The translations under genes were made by a program, and so were the position numbers. From an uncultured Planctomycetota bacterium (GTDB lineage: Bacteria > Planctomycetota > Phycisphaerae > SM23-33), in the NCBI GenBank assembly GCA_903892515.1, contig CAITIS010000098.1, positions 101,674-165,673 on the forward strand: 64,000 bases of DNA. Reading direction: 5' to 3'. Positions 40,930-50,572 of this stretch are shown one piece after another. Position 1 is the stretch's first letter; the number at the start of each line of letters is the position of its first letter. The notes below the pieces were generated by a model. It did not search any database. It had not been told where the DNA came from and worked only from the letters and a program-made list of their open reading frames with translations.

Positions 40930-41204
40930 ATCAGGCTCCTGGCGAATCTGGATTTGCCAGCCCAACCTTCGTTGCTTTGGCCAGGCTTGTCAAGCTGAAA
41001 GCCGTCGGCCAGGGGCTCGGTGCGCTGGCCGCGACACGGCATTCTCCGTGGCGACATCTGGACGGGCAGGCCGGGAGTTGGCATGATGCCGAATCGTAGA
41101 CCGCAGGCGGTGGGGTTTGGGTTTGGAGCGAACCATGTCTGGCCCGGTCGGCGTGGCTCCGCTGTCGCGAAGCCGGGCCGGCGAGACGAACGAAAGGACG
41201 AACG

Positions 41205-42203
41205 ATGACGCAGAAATCGAAGAAGAGCACGATCGTAGGTCCAGCGTTGCCCAACATTCCCTGGCAGGACAAGCCTGCAGGTTGCACCGACGTTGTCTGG
41301 CGGTACAGCCGCAATCCGATTATTCCGCGCGACGCGATTCCGTGCGCCAACAGCATCTTCAACTCCGCCGTCGTGCCTTTCAAACGCGAGTTCGCCGGAG
41401 TCTTTCGCGTCGACAGCAAGGCCGGCATGAGCAATCTCCACACCGGAAGGAGCCGGGACGGCCTGACCTGGGACATCGAGCCGGAGCCGATTCGTTTCGC
41501 CACGGGCGTCAAGGAATTGCCCTTCGAGTATGGTTACGATCCGCGTGTGGTGTGGCTTGAGGACCGCTACTACGTCACTTGGTGCAACGGCATCCATTGG
41601 GACCCGACCATCGGTGCGGCCTGGACCAAGGACTTCAAGACGTACCACCAACTCGAAAACCTGCTGCTGCCCTGCAACCGCAACGGCGTGCTCTTTCCGC
41701 GCAAGATCGGCGGCAAGTACGCGATGCTCAGCCGCCCCAGCGACGCCGGCCACACGCCCTTTGGCAGCATCTACTACAGCCAGAGCCCCGACCTGACGTA
41801 CTGGGGCAAGCACCGTTTCGTGATGGGGCCTCGCGCCGGCTGGCAGCGGGTGAAGATCGGCCCCGGCCCGGCGCCTATCGAGACGACTGAAGGCTGGTTG
41901 ATGATCTACCACGGCGTGTGGAACAGCTGCTTCGGCGGCAAGTACTCGGCCGGTGCGGCGCTGTTGGACATCGACAAGCCATGGAACGTACGTTACCGCA
42001 CGTCTCAATACCTGGTGACTCCGCGTGAGAGCTGGGAACTGACTGGCGACGTGCCCAACGTGGTCTTCCCGGTGGCAACGCTGGCCGATGCCCAGACGGG
42101 GCGGCTGGCGATCTATTACGGCGCGGCCGACACCGTTGTGGGCTTGGCCTTTGCCCAGGTCGATGAACTGATCGCGTTCGTCAAGAAGAACTCCGCTTTG
42201 TAA
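41205..42203 (+). CDS. Glycoside hydrolase family 130 protein (mannosyl-sugar phosphorylase-like)
   Basis: A 332-residue five-bladed beta-propeller enzyme. [20 protein letters not shown], in part, [20 protein letters not shown], in part, EDPRV-like [16 protein letters not shown], and [22 protein letters not shown], in part, are typical of GH130, which phosphorolyses beta-1,4-mannosyl links. The catalytic Asp lies in the YDPRVVW region. AAGGACG precedes the ATG. No signal peptide is present, so it acts in the cytoplasm on imported oligosaccharides. Which mannoside it uses cannot be read from sequence. Confidence 0.85.
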   Translation: MTQKSKKSTIVGPALPNIPWQDKPAGCTDVVWRYSRNPIIPRDAIPCANSIFNSAVVPFKREFAGVFRVDSKAGMSNLHTGRSRDGLTWDIEPEPIRFATGVKELPFEYGYDPRVVWLEDRYYVTWCNGIHWDPTIGAAWTKDFKTYHQLENLLLPCNRNGVLFPRKIGGKYAMLSRPSDAGHTPFGSIYYSQSPDLTYWGKHRFVMGPRAGWQRVKIGPGPAPIETTEGWLMIYHGVWNSCFGGKYSAGAALLDIDKPWNVRYRTSQYLVTPRESWELTGDVPNVVFPVATLADAQTGRLAIYYGAADTVVGLAFAQVDELIAFVKKNSAL

Positions 42204-42318
42204 GGCGGACGCGGCCGAATTAGATACTGGCTTTTCTCCGGTCCGCACACGCCTTGGCCCGTGCCGATGCGTTGGCGGGCCGGCTTTGTTTCGACCATGT
42301 TCCAAGGGGCTCAAAGAC

Positions 42319-42346
42319 TTGCGAAATTTCTGTTCCGTGATATACT
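42319..42346 (+). promoter_or_regulatory. Promoter of the first beta-propeller gene
   Basis: TTGCGA (42319-42324), 16 bases, TATACT (42341-42346). It leaves a 150-base leader before the ATG at 42499; the leader has GGCGGC/GCCGCC arms close to the Shine-Dalgarno site. Confidence 0.55.
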
Positions 42347-42498
42347 AGAGGCGATGTAGGAGCGATTCGTCTGAAGACGCGTGCCAACTGCATGTGCGTC
42401 TAAAAGGAGACTGGCCCTGCGGGCAGCCTTGAGAGGCTGCGTTTGCCATGGCCGGTGACGCAATTGCTTTAGGCGGCTATGCCGCCAGAGGAGAAGCC

Positions 42499-45015
42499 AT
42501 GTCGACCACGTCTGGTGCACTCAAGCGTCGTCGTAGCCAACGCACTTCCGCCGCCAGCATGATGGAGAGCCTCGAGCCGAGACTGATGTTGTCGGGCCTG
42601 CCCGCGATGGTCAATACTGGCATCGGCGGTTCGGGAGCGATGTTCCAGGTCACGGTCTCTCCCTACGACAGCCAGTACGTGCACCTCGCCTGCGACATGA
42701 CGGGCGACTATCGCACAATCAACGGCGGCGCCACCTGGCAGTTGATCAACTTCAAACAGATCGATAGTTCGATTTCGCTTCGGCCGGCGTTCTCGGCCAC
42801 CAAGACGTACTGGGTAGACACGGGCGTGAACGAGCTGCGCGTCAGCGCCGATGAAGGTAACACCTGGACGAAGGTGCTCCCAGGTACGGCGCCGTGGTCG
42901 GGCAGCATCACCTACCTGGGCGCAATCAGCGGCACGCCGGACAAGATTTTTGTCGGCACCGCCAGCGGCTTGTGGCAGAGCCAGAACGGCGGCGCGACCT
43001 GGACGCAGGCCGCTACCGGCAGTTGCACGGGCATCGCGACGATCGGTTCGAACGTATACGCGACGCTGGGCGCCACCCTAAAGGCCAGCATCGATGGCGG
43101 ACTGACATGGAACACCATAACGGTCACTGGCGCCGGCAGCCACACGCTCAAACGCGTGACCGGCGCGCAGGTCGGCACGGCGGCACCGTACCTGTTCGTC
43201 ATTGTTGACCAGGTGGGCGTGGTTCGTTCCACCGACGGCGGGGCGACCTGGAGCACGGTCCAGCTCTGGAACAAACAGGCCGAGATCCAGATGTCGCCCG
43301 GCCAGACGCAGATGGTTTATACCTGCCAGACCAACCAGGTCAGCGATTTGGTGTGGGTATCGACCAACGGTGGGACGACGTGGACCAGCACATTCCTCAT
43401 GGGCTCGAATGTGACCAAGTCGTGGGTGCAGACGCAGTTGTACTGGGGCTACTACATCACCGACGGCGGCATGAGCGTCGGGGCCGATCCCAACACGGTG
43501 TACGTGAGCACGCAGGGCGATCTGTACAAGACGACCAACGGCGGGGCCACCTGGACGCAGGATATGGACGTGAGCCTTTCAGGCAATCGGGAACAATCGA
43601 TCGGCCTGGAAGTGACCGGCACCTTTACGTACCAGTGGGATCCCAACAACTATAACAACCAGTACATTGGCTACTCGGATATCGGCTTTGCCCGCAGCAC
43701 GGATGGCGGGTCGTCCTGGGCGTGGTCCAACAAGAGCAATCCCTGGTCCAACACGATGTACAACATCGCCTTCGACCCCGATGTCCCCAACAAGCTCTAC
43801 GGCGCTGCCAGCAATCTGCACGAAATCCCGGAATGGATCAGCATTGACAGTACGACCAGTTCCACCGGCGGCGTGGTTGTCAGCACCGACGGCGGAAGCA
43901 CCTGGGCGAAGTTGGGCACCGGCCTGCCGAACCAGCCCTGCACGGACATCCTGGTCGATCCGACCTCGCCGCCCTCGGCCCGCGTACTGTATGCCACGAT
44001 GTATAACAGCGGCGTGTGGAAGTCCTCCGACGGTGGGGCCACCTGGACGCAGAAGACGGGCGTGGGGTTCTCCAACAATCATCACGCCGACCACCTGTAC
44101 CTCGCGGCCACGGGCACGCTGTACTGCCTCGTGACGGCCACAAAGACGGGCAGCACCTTCACCAAGGGCGGCGTGTGGAAGTCCAGCAACGGCGGCGACA
44201 CTTGGCAGGAGATCACCAATGCCATGTTCGCCTGGCCGACGGGGCTGGCGATCGTCGATGCCAACACCATGTACATCAGCGCCGCTTCGGGCGGCGGGTA
44301 CTCTCAGGGCGGCGCGTGGAAGACCGTCAATGGCGGGGCCACGTGGACGCAAGTGTTGACCGAGCCGATGATGGCCGCATATCACACGCCCAGCTACTCC
44401 CAGGCCATGATGGTCAAGGTCTTCCCTGACAACCCCAACATCGTCTACTGCGGCACGGTATCGCAGGGGCTGTGGGTCAGCCAGGATGCCGGCGCCACCT
44501 GGGCGCCTTTCACCACTCTGCCATTCCAGGCCGTGATGAACGTCACCTTCGATCCGCATGACCACACGCAGATTTATGTCTGCACCGACGGCGGCGGCGT
44601 CTGGCACGGCTACTACCTGCCGCGGCTGCCGGGCGACGCCAATGGCGACGGCGCGGTTACCTTCAGGGACTACATCGTCCTGGAAGGCAACTTTGGCAAA
44701 ACGTCCATGGCTTGGGCGCAAGGCGATTTCAATGGCGACCAGAAGGTTGATTTCAAGGATTACATCATCCTCGAAGCCGACTTTAACGCCTCGATCAGCG
44801 GCGCTCTTTCCTCGGTCCCGGCACAGGTTCTGACGGCCAGCGTGGTCACGGCGCCACTGTCGGCCACGCTGACGAATGCGGTCGTGCCCGCCACGCAGGA
44901 GCAGGCCAGGCAGTTCCTGCTTCCCTCGGCCATGACGGGCTACCGTGCGACGCTGCCGGCATGGAAGGCAGGCCGGTTCCAGTTGGGCAAAGTCCTGAAT
45001 CTCAAGGCCTTATAG
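42499..45015 (+). CDS. Secreted beta-propeller (BNR/Asp-box) protein with LEPRLMLS signature and dockerin-like repeats, paralogue A
   Basis: An 838-residue exported protein. The ATG at 42499 has AGAGGAGA upstream. Residues 25-36 hold MESLEPRLMLSG, the planctomycete N-terminal signature. Residues 45-700 contain about a dozen Asp-box-like repeats of the form NGGATWTQ or DGGSTWAK, typical of sialidase, GH74 or VPS10-type propellers. Residues about 713-770 are two dockerin-like EF-hands (GDANGDG, GDFNGDQ). The C-terminus has EQARQFLLPS, shared with the next gene. Extracellular glycan binding or cleavage (GH74-like) is possible; catalytic residues were not identified. It is a tandem duplicate with 45253-47730. 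Confidence 0.75.
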   Translation: MSTTSGALKRRRSQRTSAASMMESLEPRLMLSGLPAMVNTGIGGSGAMFQVTVSPYDSQYVHLACDMTGDYRTINGGATWQLINFKQIDSSISLRPAFSATKTYWVDTGVNELRVSADEGNTWTKVLPGTAPWSGSITYLGAISGTPDKIFVGTASGLWQSQNGGATWTQAATGSCTGIATIGSNVYATLGATLKASIDGGLTWNTITVTGAGSHTLKRVTGAQVGTAAPYLFVIVDQVGVVRSTDGGATWSTVQLWNKQAEIQMSPGQTQMVYTCQTNQVSDLVWVSTNGGTTWTSTFLMGSNVTKSWVQTQLYWGYYITDGGMSVGADPNTVYVSTQGDLYKTTNGGATWTQDMDVSLSGNREQSIGLEVTGTFTYQWDPNNYNNQYIGYSDIGFARSTDGGSSWAWSNKSNPWSNTMYNIAFDPDVPNKLYGAASNLHEIPEWISIDSTTSSTGGVVVSTDGGSTWAKLGTGLPNQPCTDILVDPTSPPSARVLYATMYNSGVWKSSDGGATWTQKTGVGFSNNHHADHLYLAATGTLYCLVTATKTGSTFTKGGVWKSSNGGDTWQEITNAMFAWPTGLAIVDANTMYISAASGGGYSQGGAWKTVNGGATWTQVLTEPMMAAYHTPSYSQAMMVKVFPDNPNIVYCGTVSQGLWVSQDAGATWAPFTTLPFQAVMNVTFDPHDHTQIYVCTDGGGVWHGYYLPRLPGDANGDGAVTFRDYIVLEGNFGKTSMAWAQGDFNGDQKVDFKDYIILEADFNASISGALSSVPAQVLTASVVTAPLSATLTNAVVPATQEQARQFLLPSAMTGYRATLPAWKAGRFQLGKVLNLKAL

Positions 45016-45108
45016 GCTGTGACTCGGCTCTAGACGGGCCAACTGAGCGGCGGAGAGCCTCCGGCGTCGATTGGCGCAATATAACATCAAACCCTGTTTT
45101 TACTCTGC

Positions 45109-45137
45109 TTGTCAGAACGGCCGTCCCTGATTATACT
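45109..45137 (+). promoter_or_regulatory. Promoter of the second beta-propeller gene
   Basis: TTGTCA (45109-45114), 17 bases, TATACT (45132-45137). The ATG follows 115 bases later, with AAAAGGAGA as the Shine-Dalgarno site. Confidence 0.7.
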
Positions 45138-45252
45138 ACAGTTGGTGCATAGGGGCGGGATCTGCCAGGGGATGCCCTGTCGTCAGGAAAGAGGGCCGCG
45201 CCGGGAAGCTTGTGCCGGCGTGCCCACGTGAATTGCGCAAAAGGAGATTTTC

Positions 45253-47730
45253 ATGTCGTTTAAGTTGTGGCGTTCGAAGCGAGTTCGTTCCGCGTCCTCC
45301 CTCTCGGCCCCAAGCATGATCGAAGCCCTCGAACCTCGGCTGCTGTTGTCGGGGTCGCCCGCGATGACGTACAACGGCATCGGCGGCGGCGGCGCGATGT
45401 ACCAGGTCACGATCTCGCCCTACGACAGCCAGTACATGTTGCTCGCCTGCGACATGAGCGGCGACTACGTGTCCACCAACGGCGGCGCCCAGTGGCAGAT
45501 GATCAACTACAAGCAGATTGACTCCTCACGCGCGTTGCGGCCGGTGTTCTCTGCCACCCGCGCGTACTGGGTGGACACCATGGTCAATGACCTGAGGTAT
45601 AGTTCCGACCATGGCCAGACCTGGACAAACCTGCTCTCCGGCACGGCCCCGTGGTCGGACAGCATATTGGAACTTGGCGTGATCAGTGGCTCGCCGGACA
45701 AGGTTTTTGTCGGCACGCCCAGCGGCCTGTGGCAAAGCCAGGACGGCGGCACAACCTGGACCCAGGCTGCCACTGGCAACTGCACCAGCATCGCCACCAT
45801 CGACCAGCGCGTATATGCGACCGTGGGCACGACGTTGCAGAGCAGCCTCAATGGCGGCCTGACGTGGGCGCCCATCACCGTGACCGGCGCCGGCACGCAC
45901 ACGCTGAAGAACGTCGGCGGCGCGCAGGTCGGCTCGAATGCGCCGTACCTGTTCGTGATCGTCGACCAGGTGGGCGTCATCCGCTCCACCGACGGCGGCT
46001 TGACCTGGGGCACGGTGCAGGCGTCGAACTTGCAGTCTGAGGTGCTGATGCCCCAGGGCCAGACGCAGATTGTCTACTCGGTGCAGGAAGGCGTACAGGG
46101 CGCCATGACGGTGTGGAAGTCCACCAATGGCGGGACGACGTGGGCGAGCGCCTTTCGTTTTGGTTCCAATGTTACCCAGACGTGGATTGAGACGCAGTTG
46201 CATTGGGGCTACTACATCATGGATGGCGGCTTGGGTGTGGCCCCGTCGGATCCCAACATTCTTTTCCTGGCCACGCAGGGCGAACTGTACAAGAGCACCA
46301 ATGGCGGGACAACCTGGGCCGGGGCCATGGCGACGGACGTTACCAGCACATTGCACAAGTCCATCGGCATGGAAGTGACGGGCGCGACTTTCTACGAGTG
46401 GGATCCCAACAACTACAACAACCGGTACGTCGGATTCGCGGACATCACGCTGATTCGCAGCAACGACGCCGGGGCCTCCTGGACGTGGTCGGCCACGGGC
46501 GATCCCTGGCTCAATACGATGTACCGGGTTGTGTTTGACCCTTCGACCCCAGGCAAGATGTACGGCGCTGCTTCCACCGAGCACAACATTCCCGAGTGGG
46601 GCGGCATCAGTGACGCCACCAGCTATACCGGCGGCGTGGTGGTGAGCACCAACTCCGGGGCGACCTGGTCGAAGTTAGGCACCGGGCTGCCGGCTGAACC
46701 ATGCACGGACGTCCTGATTGATCCGACGTCGCCGGCATCGGCCCGCGTGATGTACGCCACCATGTACTACAGCGGCGTGTGGAAGTCCGTCGACGGCGGC
46801 GCCACGTGGGTGCAGAAGCCCGGGGTCGGCTTCCTTAGCAACAAGCATGCGTGGCGTCTCGCCCGCGACGCGGCCACAGGCACGTTGTACTGCCTGGTCA
46901 CCGCCACTCGAACCGACAGCACGTTCTCTCGCGGTGGGCTGTGGAAGTCTTCCGACGGCGGCGACAGTTGGACACAGATTACGTCCGGGCTGCTTGCCTG
47001 GCCTACGGACGTGGCGGTCGTCGATGTCAACACCATCTACCTCAGCGTGGCCGATGGCGGCGGGTATTCTCAGTCGGCCGTCTGGAAGACCACCAACGGC
47101 GGCCACGCGTGGACGCAGGTGCTCACGTCAGCGCCGCTGGCGGCGTGGCATTCGCCCGGCTATTCCCAGGCAATGAGCGTAAAGGTGTTTCCGGACAATC
47201 CCAACATAGTCTATTGCGCCACGACTTCGCAGGGCTTGTGGGTCAGTCAGGACGCTGGGAGCACGTGGAACCCATTTCCGAATCTCGGCTTCCAGTCGCC
47301 GGCCGCCGTTGCGTTCGACCCGCACGACCACACCCAGATGTACATTTCCACGTGGGGCGGCGGAGTATGGCAGGGCTTCTACCTGCCCTCGCTGCCGGGC
47401 GACGCCAATGGCGATGGCATCGTCAACTTCAAGGACTACATCGTTCTGGAAGGAAACTTCGGCAAGACAGGAACCACTTTCGCCCAGGGCGACTTCAATG
47501 GCGACGGGAGAGTAGACTTCAAGGATTACATCATGCTGGAGAGCAACTTTGGCTCGACGGGGTCCGCAGCTCCGGCCGGGATGCCGCTGGCATTGTCGGC
47601 CAGTACATCTACCACCGTTGAGCCAGCCAGCTTGGAGCAGGCTCGCCAGTTCCTGCTGCCCTCCGTTGACACGGGTTCGGACCTTCAGGCCAGCTTGGCG
47701 AAGCTTCGGCTCAAGAAGGCTCTTAATTGA
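45253..47730 (+). CDS. Secreted beta-propeller (BNR/Asp-box) protein with LEPRLLLS signature and dockerin-like repeats, paralogue B
   Basis: An 825-residue protein parallel along its whole length to the preceding one: MIEALEPRLLLSG signature at the N-terminus, about a dozen NGGTTW/DGGATW Asp-boxes, SQAMSVKVFPDNPNIVYC near the end of the propeller, then GDANGDG and GDFNGDG dockerin-like pairs and EQARQFLLPS near the C-terminus. AAGGAG precedes the ATG. Each copy has its own promoter, so they are probably expressed separately. The function is inferred as extracellular polysaccharide interaction; unverified. Confidence 0.75.
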   Translation: MSFKLWRSKRVRSASSLSAPSMIEALEPRLLLSGSPAMTYNGIGGGGAMYQVTISPYDSQYMLLACDMSGDYVSTNGGAQWQMINYKQIDSSRALRPVFSATRAYWVDTMVNDLRYSSDHGQTWTNLLSGTAPWSDSILELGVISGSPDKVFVGTPSGLWQSQDGGTTWTQAATGNCTSIATIDQRVYATVGTTLQSSLNGGLTWAPITVTGAGTHTLKNVGGAQVGSNAPYLFVIVDQVGVIRSTDGGLTWGTVQASNLQSEVLMPQGQTQIVYSVQEGVQGAMTVWKSTNGGTTWASAFRFGSNVTQTWIETQLHWGYYIMDGGLGVAPSDPNILFLATQGELYKSTNGGTTWAGAMATDVTSTLHKSIGMEVTGATFYEWDPNNYNNRYVGFADITLIRSNDAGASWTWSATGDPWLNTMYRVVFDPSTPGKMYGAASTEHNIPEWGGISDATSYTGGVVVSTNSGATWSKLGTGLPAEPCTDVLIDPTSPASARVMYATMYYSGVWKSVDGGATWVQKPGVGFLSNKHAWRLARDAATGTLYCLVTATRTDSTFSRGGLWKSSDGGDSWTQITSGLLAWPTDVAVVDVNTIYLSVADGGGYSQSAVWKTTNGGHAWTQVLTSAPLAAWHSPGYSQAMSVKVFPDNPNIVYCATTSQGLWVSQDAGSTWNPFPNLGFQSPAAVAFDPHDHTQMYISTWGGGVWQGFYLPSLPGDANGDGIVNFKDYIVLEGNFGKTGTTFAQGDFNGDGRVDFKDYIMLESNFGSTGSAAPAGMPLALSASTSTTVEPASLEQARQFLLPSVDTGSDLQASLAKLRLKKALN

Positions 47731-47792
47731 CGATGTAACGCTGCAGGACAGGCCCTGACGCGACGAGCCAGGGCCAAAGACACGTAAGATTA

Positions 47793-47826
47793 CCGCGGCG
47801 GACGTTCGAGTCCGTCGCGGTTTTTT
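47793..47826 (+). terminator. Intrinsic terminator after the propeller pair
   Basis: An 11-bp stem with one G-T (CCGCGGCGGAC with GTCCGTCGCGG), loop GTTCGA, then six T residues. Confidence 0.85.
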
Positions 47827-47908
47827 GCGCCCAGATGTGACAGGGCCGGCTGCATCGAGCGGTACGGCCTTGCAGGAGAAGGGCACATTCGCTACATTGC
47901 CTGCCCTG

Positions 47909-49033
47909 ATGAAGAAAGCATCCAATAGTCGTGACAGGGCGTTGCGGCGGCTTGTGCAAGAGCACGGCTCGCCGGTGATGGCGATAAGTCGTGCGGCCCT
48001 GAAGAACCAGGTGCGGCGCTTCCGCACGCAATTGCCGCGCGTCCAGCCGTTCTACGCCATCAAGGCCAATCCGCACCCCGAGGTGCTCAAGACCTTCGTG
48101 GCGTGCGGCACTGGTTTTGACGTCGCTTCGATTGCCGAGATGGACGCCGTGCTGGCGGCTGGGGCCAAGCCCACGCAGATTGTCTATGCCAACACGATCA
48201 AGCCGGTCGAGTCGATCCGAGGGGCCGTCGAACGCGGCGTGGGCCTGATGACCTTCGACAGCGAGTACGAGTTGGCCAAGATCGCCGAGCATGCCCCCGG
48301 CAGCCGGGTGCTGGCGCGGATCAAGGTGCCCAACATCGGCTCGGTGGTGGAGTTGAGCCTGAAATTCGGCGCCGATCCATCCGATGCGATGGAGTTGCTG
48401 ATCAAGGCCCACCGCCTGGGCCTAAAGCCCACCGGCGTGAGCTTTCACGTGGGTAGCCAATGCACTCAGCGCGAGAATTACATCCAGGCGCTGGAACTGG
48501 CGAGCATTCTCTTTCGCGACGCGCGGCTCAAGCAGATTCCGCTGGATATCCTCGATATCGGCGGCGGGTTTCCCATCCGCCACTTCGACAACGAGGAAGA
48601 CCTTTTCGACTCGACCAGCCGGGCCATTACGCAGGAAATCGAGCGGCTGTTTGATCAGAACGTGCGTTTCATGGCCGAGCCTGGACGGTTCTTCGCCGGA
48701 CCGGCCGCGACGCTGGTCATGCGTGTGATCGGCAAGGCCATCCGCGAGAACAAGCACTGGTACTACCTTGACGACGGCGTGTACGGCACGCTCAGCGGCA
48801 TGATATTTGACCACGCCAAGTATCAGTTCAAGGTCACTCGCACCGGGAGGACGCAGCTTTCGACGATCGCCGGCCCGACGTGCGACAGCTTGGATATCAT
48901 CGCTCGCGGCGAGGAGATGCCGGAACTCGAGCTAGGCGACATCGTATATGTGGAGAATTGCGGCGCCTACAGCAGCGCCAGCGCCACCAGTTTCAACGGC
49001 CTGGCGCCAGCCAAGATCGTCATGGTGCCGTAA
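47909..49033 (+). CDS. Group III PLP decarboxylase (ornithine/lysine decarboxylase family)
   Basis: A 374-residue alanine-racemase-fold decarboxylase. FYAIKANPHPEVL carries the PLP lysine (Lys52), GVSFHVGSQC, LDILDIGGGFP and MAEPGRFF bind the phosphate, and GPTCDSLD has the catalytic Cys325 with Asp326. This set matches eukaryotic-type ornithine decarboxylases, which make putrescine. Lysine or mixed specificity is possible. The start is uncertain: the ATG at 47909 has no clear Shine-Dalgarno site. The next gene is deoxyhypusine-synthase-like, so the pair probably makes homospermidine from ornithine. Confidence 0.85.
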   Translation: MKKASNSRDRALRRLVQEHGSPVMAISRAALKNQVRRFRTQLPRVQPFYAIKANPHPEVLKTFVACGTGFDVASIAEMDAVLAAGAKPTQIVYANTIKPVESIRGAVERGVGLMTFDSEYELAKIAEHAPGSRVLARIKVPNIGSVVELSLKFGADPSDAMELLIKAHRLGLKPTGVSFHVGSQCTQRENYIQALELASILFRDARLKQIPLDILDIGGGFPIRHFDNEEDLFDSTSRAITQEIERLFDQNVRFMAEPGRFFAGPAATLVMRVIGKAIRENKHWYYLDDGVYGTLSGMIFDHAKYQFKVTRTGRTQLSTIAGPTCDSLDIIARGEEMPELELGDIVYVENCGAYSSASATSFNGLAPAKIVMVP

Positions 49034-49155
49034 GAACCGGTTTCCGTGGCACGCCCGCCCTCGGGCGTGAGCCGTGTGAGAAGACGTAGATTGGGCCACA
49101 AGTCCACAGCCGAGGGCGGCTGTGCTACGGCCGAACCGGTTATACAACCGGTTCC
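49033..49155. repeat. Composite two-hairpin element, copy 2
   Basis: AAGAACCGGTTTCCGTGGC, hairpin A (ACGCCCGCCCTCGGGCGT, near 49051-49068), a linker with GAGAAGACGTAGATTGGGCC, hairpin B (CACAGCCGAGGGCGGCTGTG, near 49105-49124), then GAACCGGTT-ATAC-AACCGGTTC (49133-49154). Both outer ends carry AACCGGTT. Confidence 0.75.
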
Positions 49156-49287
49156 AGGAACTGATGATCGTGTCGCGGGAGTTTCGCCTGCGGCGCGTGC
49201 GTGTGAAGAAGGACCCGCGCGGGCCAGGCGCCCGCGGCACAGAATAGCGGCCGGAGTTCAACCGGCGGCACTTACAAAGGAATGGCT

Positions 49288-50451
49288 ATGAAGAGGAATC
49301 ACCGAACGCGGGAAGACGTGTCCGAACTTCCCGATTGGATGAAGGCGAAGAAGTGCCCGCACAAGCAGCAGTACCTGTCGGGCCGGCGGATTCTCCCGCC
49401 CGGCATCACCGGCAAGGAAAAGCTCCACGAGCTGATCGAGCACGCCTTCCTGGCGTACAACTCGGCCCGGCTGCGTGAGGGCATCGAGCTGTTCACCACC
49501 AAGATGCTCGAGCCGGACGTGACGATCGGCATGAGCTTCGCCGGCGCATTGACCCCGGCGGGCCTGGGCTGCTCGGCCATCGTGCCGCTGATCAATGCCG
49601 GTTTCGTGGACTGGATCGTCGCCACCGGCGCGAACCTGTACCATGATCTGCACTTCGCCTTCAACATGCCCCTGCACGTCGGCAGCCATATGGTGGATGA
49701 CTCGGACCTGCGCAAGAACGACGTGGTCCGCATCTACGACGTGCTGCTGGGCTACACCGACTGCCTGATGGCCACGGACGAGATCCTCCGCGGCATCATC
49801 GTCCAGCCGGAGTTCCAGAAGGAAATGGGCACGGGTGAGTTGCACTACCTGCTGGGCAAGTACGCTTCGGAGTGGGAGCGCAAGGCCGGCCTGAAGAACG
49901 TGTCGATGCTGGCGGCGGCGTATCGCGCCGGCGTGCCGGTGTACACGTCCTCGCCGGGCGATTCGACGATCGGCATGAACATCGCCGGCGTGGAGCTGCG
50001 CGGCAACAAGCTGCGGATCAACCCCTCCATCGACGTCAACGAGACCACCAGCTACGTGCTGGCGGCCAAGCGCAGCGGCGGCAAGAGCGGCGTCATGCTC
50101 TGGGGCGGTGGCAGCCCGAAGAACTTCATGCTCCAGACCGAGCCCCAGATCCAGGAAGTGCTGCGGATCAAGGAAGTGGGTCAGGACTACTTCTTCCAGG
50201 TCACCGACGCCCGGCCCGACACCGGTGGCTTGTCCGGCGCCACGCCGCACGAGGCCGTGAGCTGGGGCAAGATCGACCCCAGCCGCCTGCCCGATGCGGT
50301 GGTGTCCTACGTGGACACGACCATCGCTCTGCCGCTACTTACGCACTGCGCCCTGGCGACGCACAAGAAGCGGCCGCTCAAGCGGCTGTATGATCGCCGT
50401 GGCGAGCTGAAGGAAGCGCTCATCCGCGAATACTTCGCGCACAACAAGTAA
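49288..50451 (+). CDS. Deoxyhypusine synthase-like protein (probable homospermidine synthase)
   Basis: A 387-residue NAD-dependent enzyme. The second of two ATGs (49288) is chosen because AAAGG lies seven bases before it. [42 protein letters not shown] and [14 protein letters not shown] follow deoxyhypusine synthase; Lys328 of SWGKI is the equivalent of the catalytic lysine. Bacteria have no eIF5A, and characterised bacterial homologues make homospermidine by transferring an aminobutyl group to putrescine. With the upstream decarboxylase this is a two-gene polyamine route. The substrate is inferred from that literature. Confidence 0.83.
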   Translation: MKRNHRTREDVSELPDWMKAKKCPHKQQYLSGRRILPPGITGKEKLHELIEHAFLAYNSARLREGIELFTTKMLEPDVTIGMSFAGALTPAGLGCSAIVPLINAGFVDWIVATGANLYHDLHFAFNMPLHVGSHMVDDSDLRKNDVVRIYDVLLGYTDCLMATDEILRGIIVQPEFQKEMGTGELHYLLGKYASEWERKAGLKNVSMLAAAYRAGVPVYTSSPGDSTIGMNIAGVELRGNKLRINPSIDVNETTSYVLAAKRSGGKSGVMLWGGGSPKNFMLQTEPQIQEVLRIKEVGQDYFFQVTDARPDTGGLSGATPHEAVSWGKIDPSRLPDAVVSYVDTTIALPLLTHCALATHKKRPLKRLYDRRGELKEALIREYFAHNK

Positions 50452-50477
50452 GCGCGGACCAACGCGATTAAACAAAC

Positions 50478-50522
50478 GCCCCGGCCGGCAGGATCGAATC
50501 CTGCGGGCCGGGGCTTCTTTTT
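50478..50522 (+). terminator. Intrinsic terminator after the polyamine genes
   Basis: GCCCCGGCC with GGCCGGGGC, and an inner GCAGGAT-CGA-ATCCTGC, form a long stem followed by TTCTTTTT. It separates two convergent genes. Confidence 0.8.
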
Positions 50523-50572
50523 GGCGTCTCGCGTGCCTCGTCAGAGGCGGAGGCTCAGTCTCGCCAGATCGT

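Noticed and set aside
42350..42498. Riboswitch (for example c-di-GMP) in the leader of the first propeller gene
   Set aside because: The leader has hairpins near the ribosome-binding site, but I could not match the conserved core of any known class.
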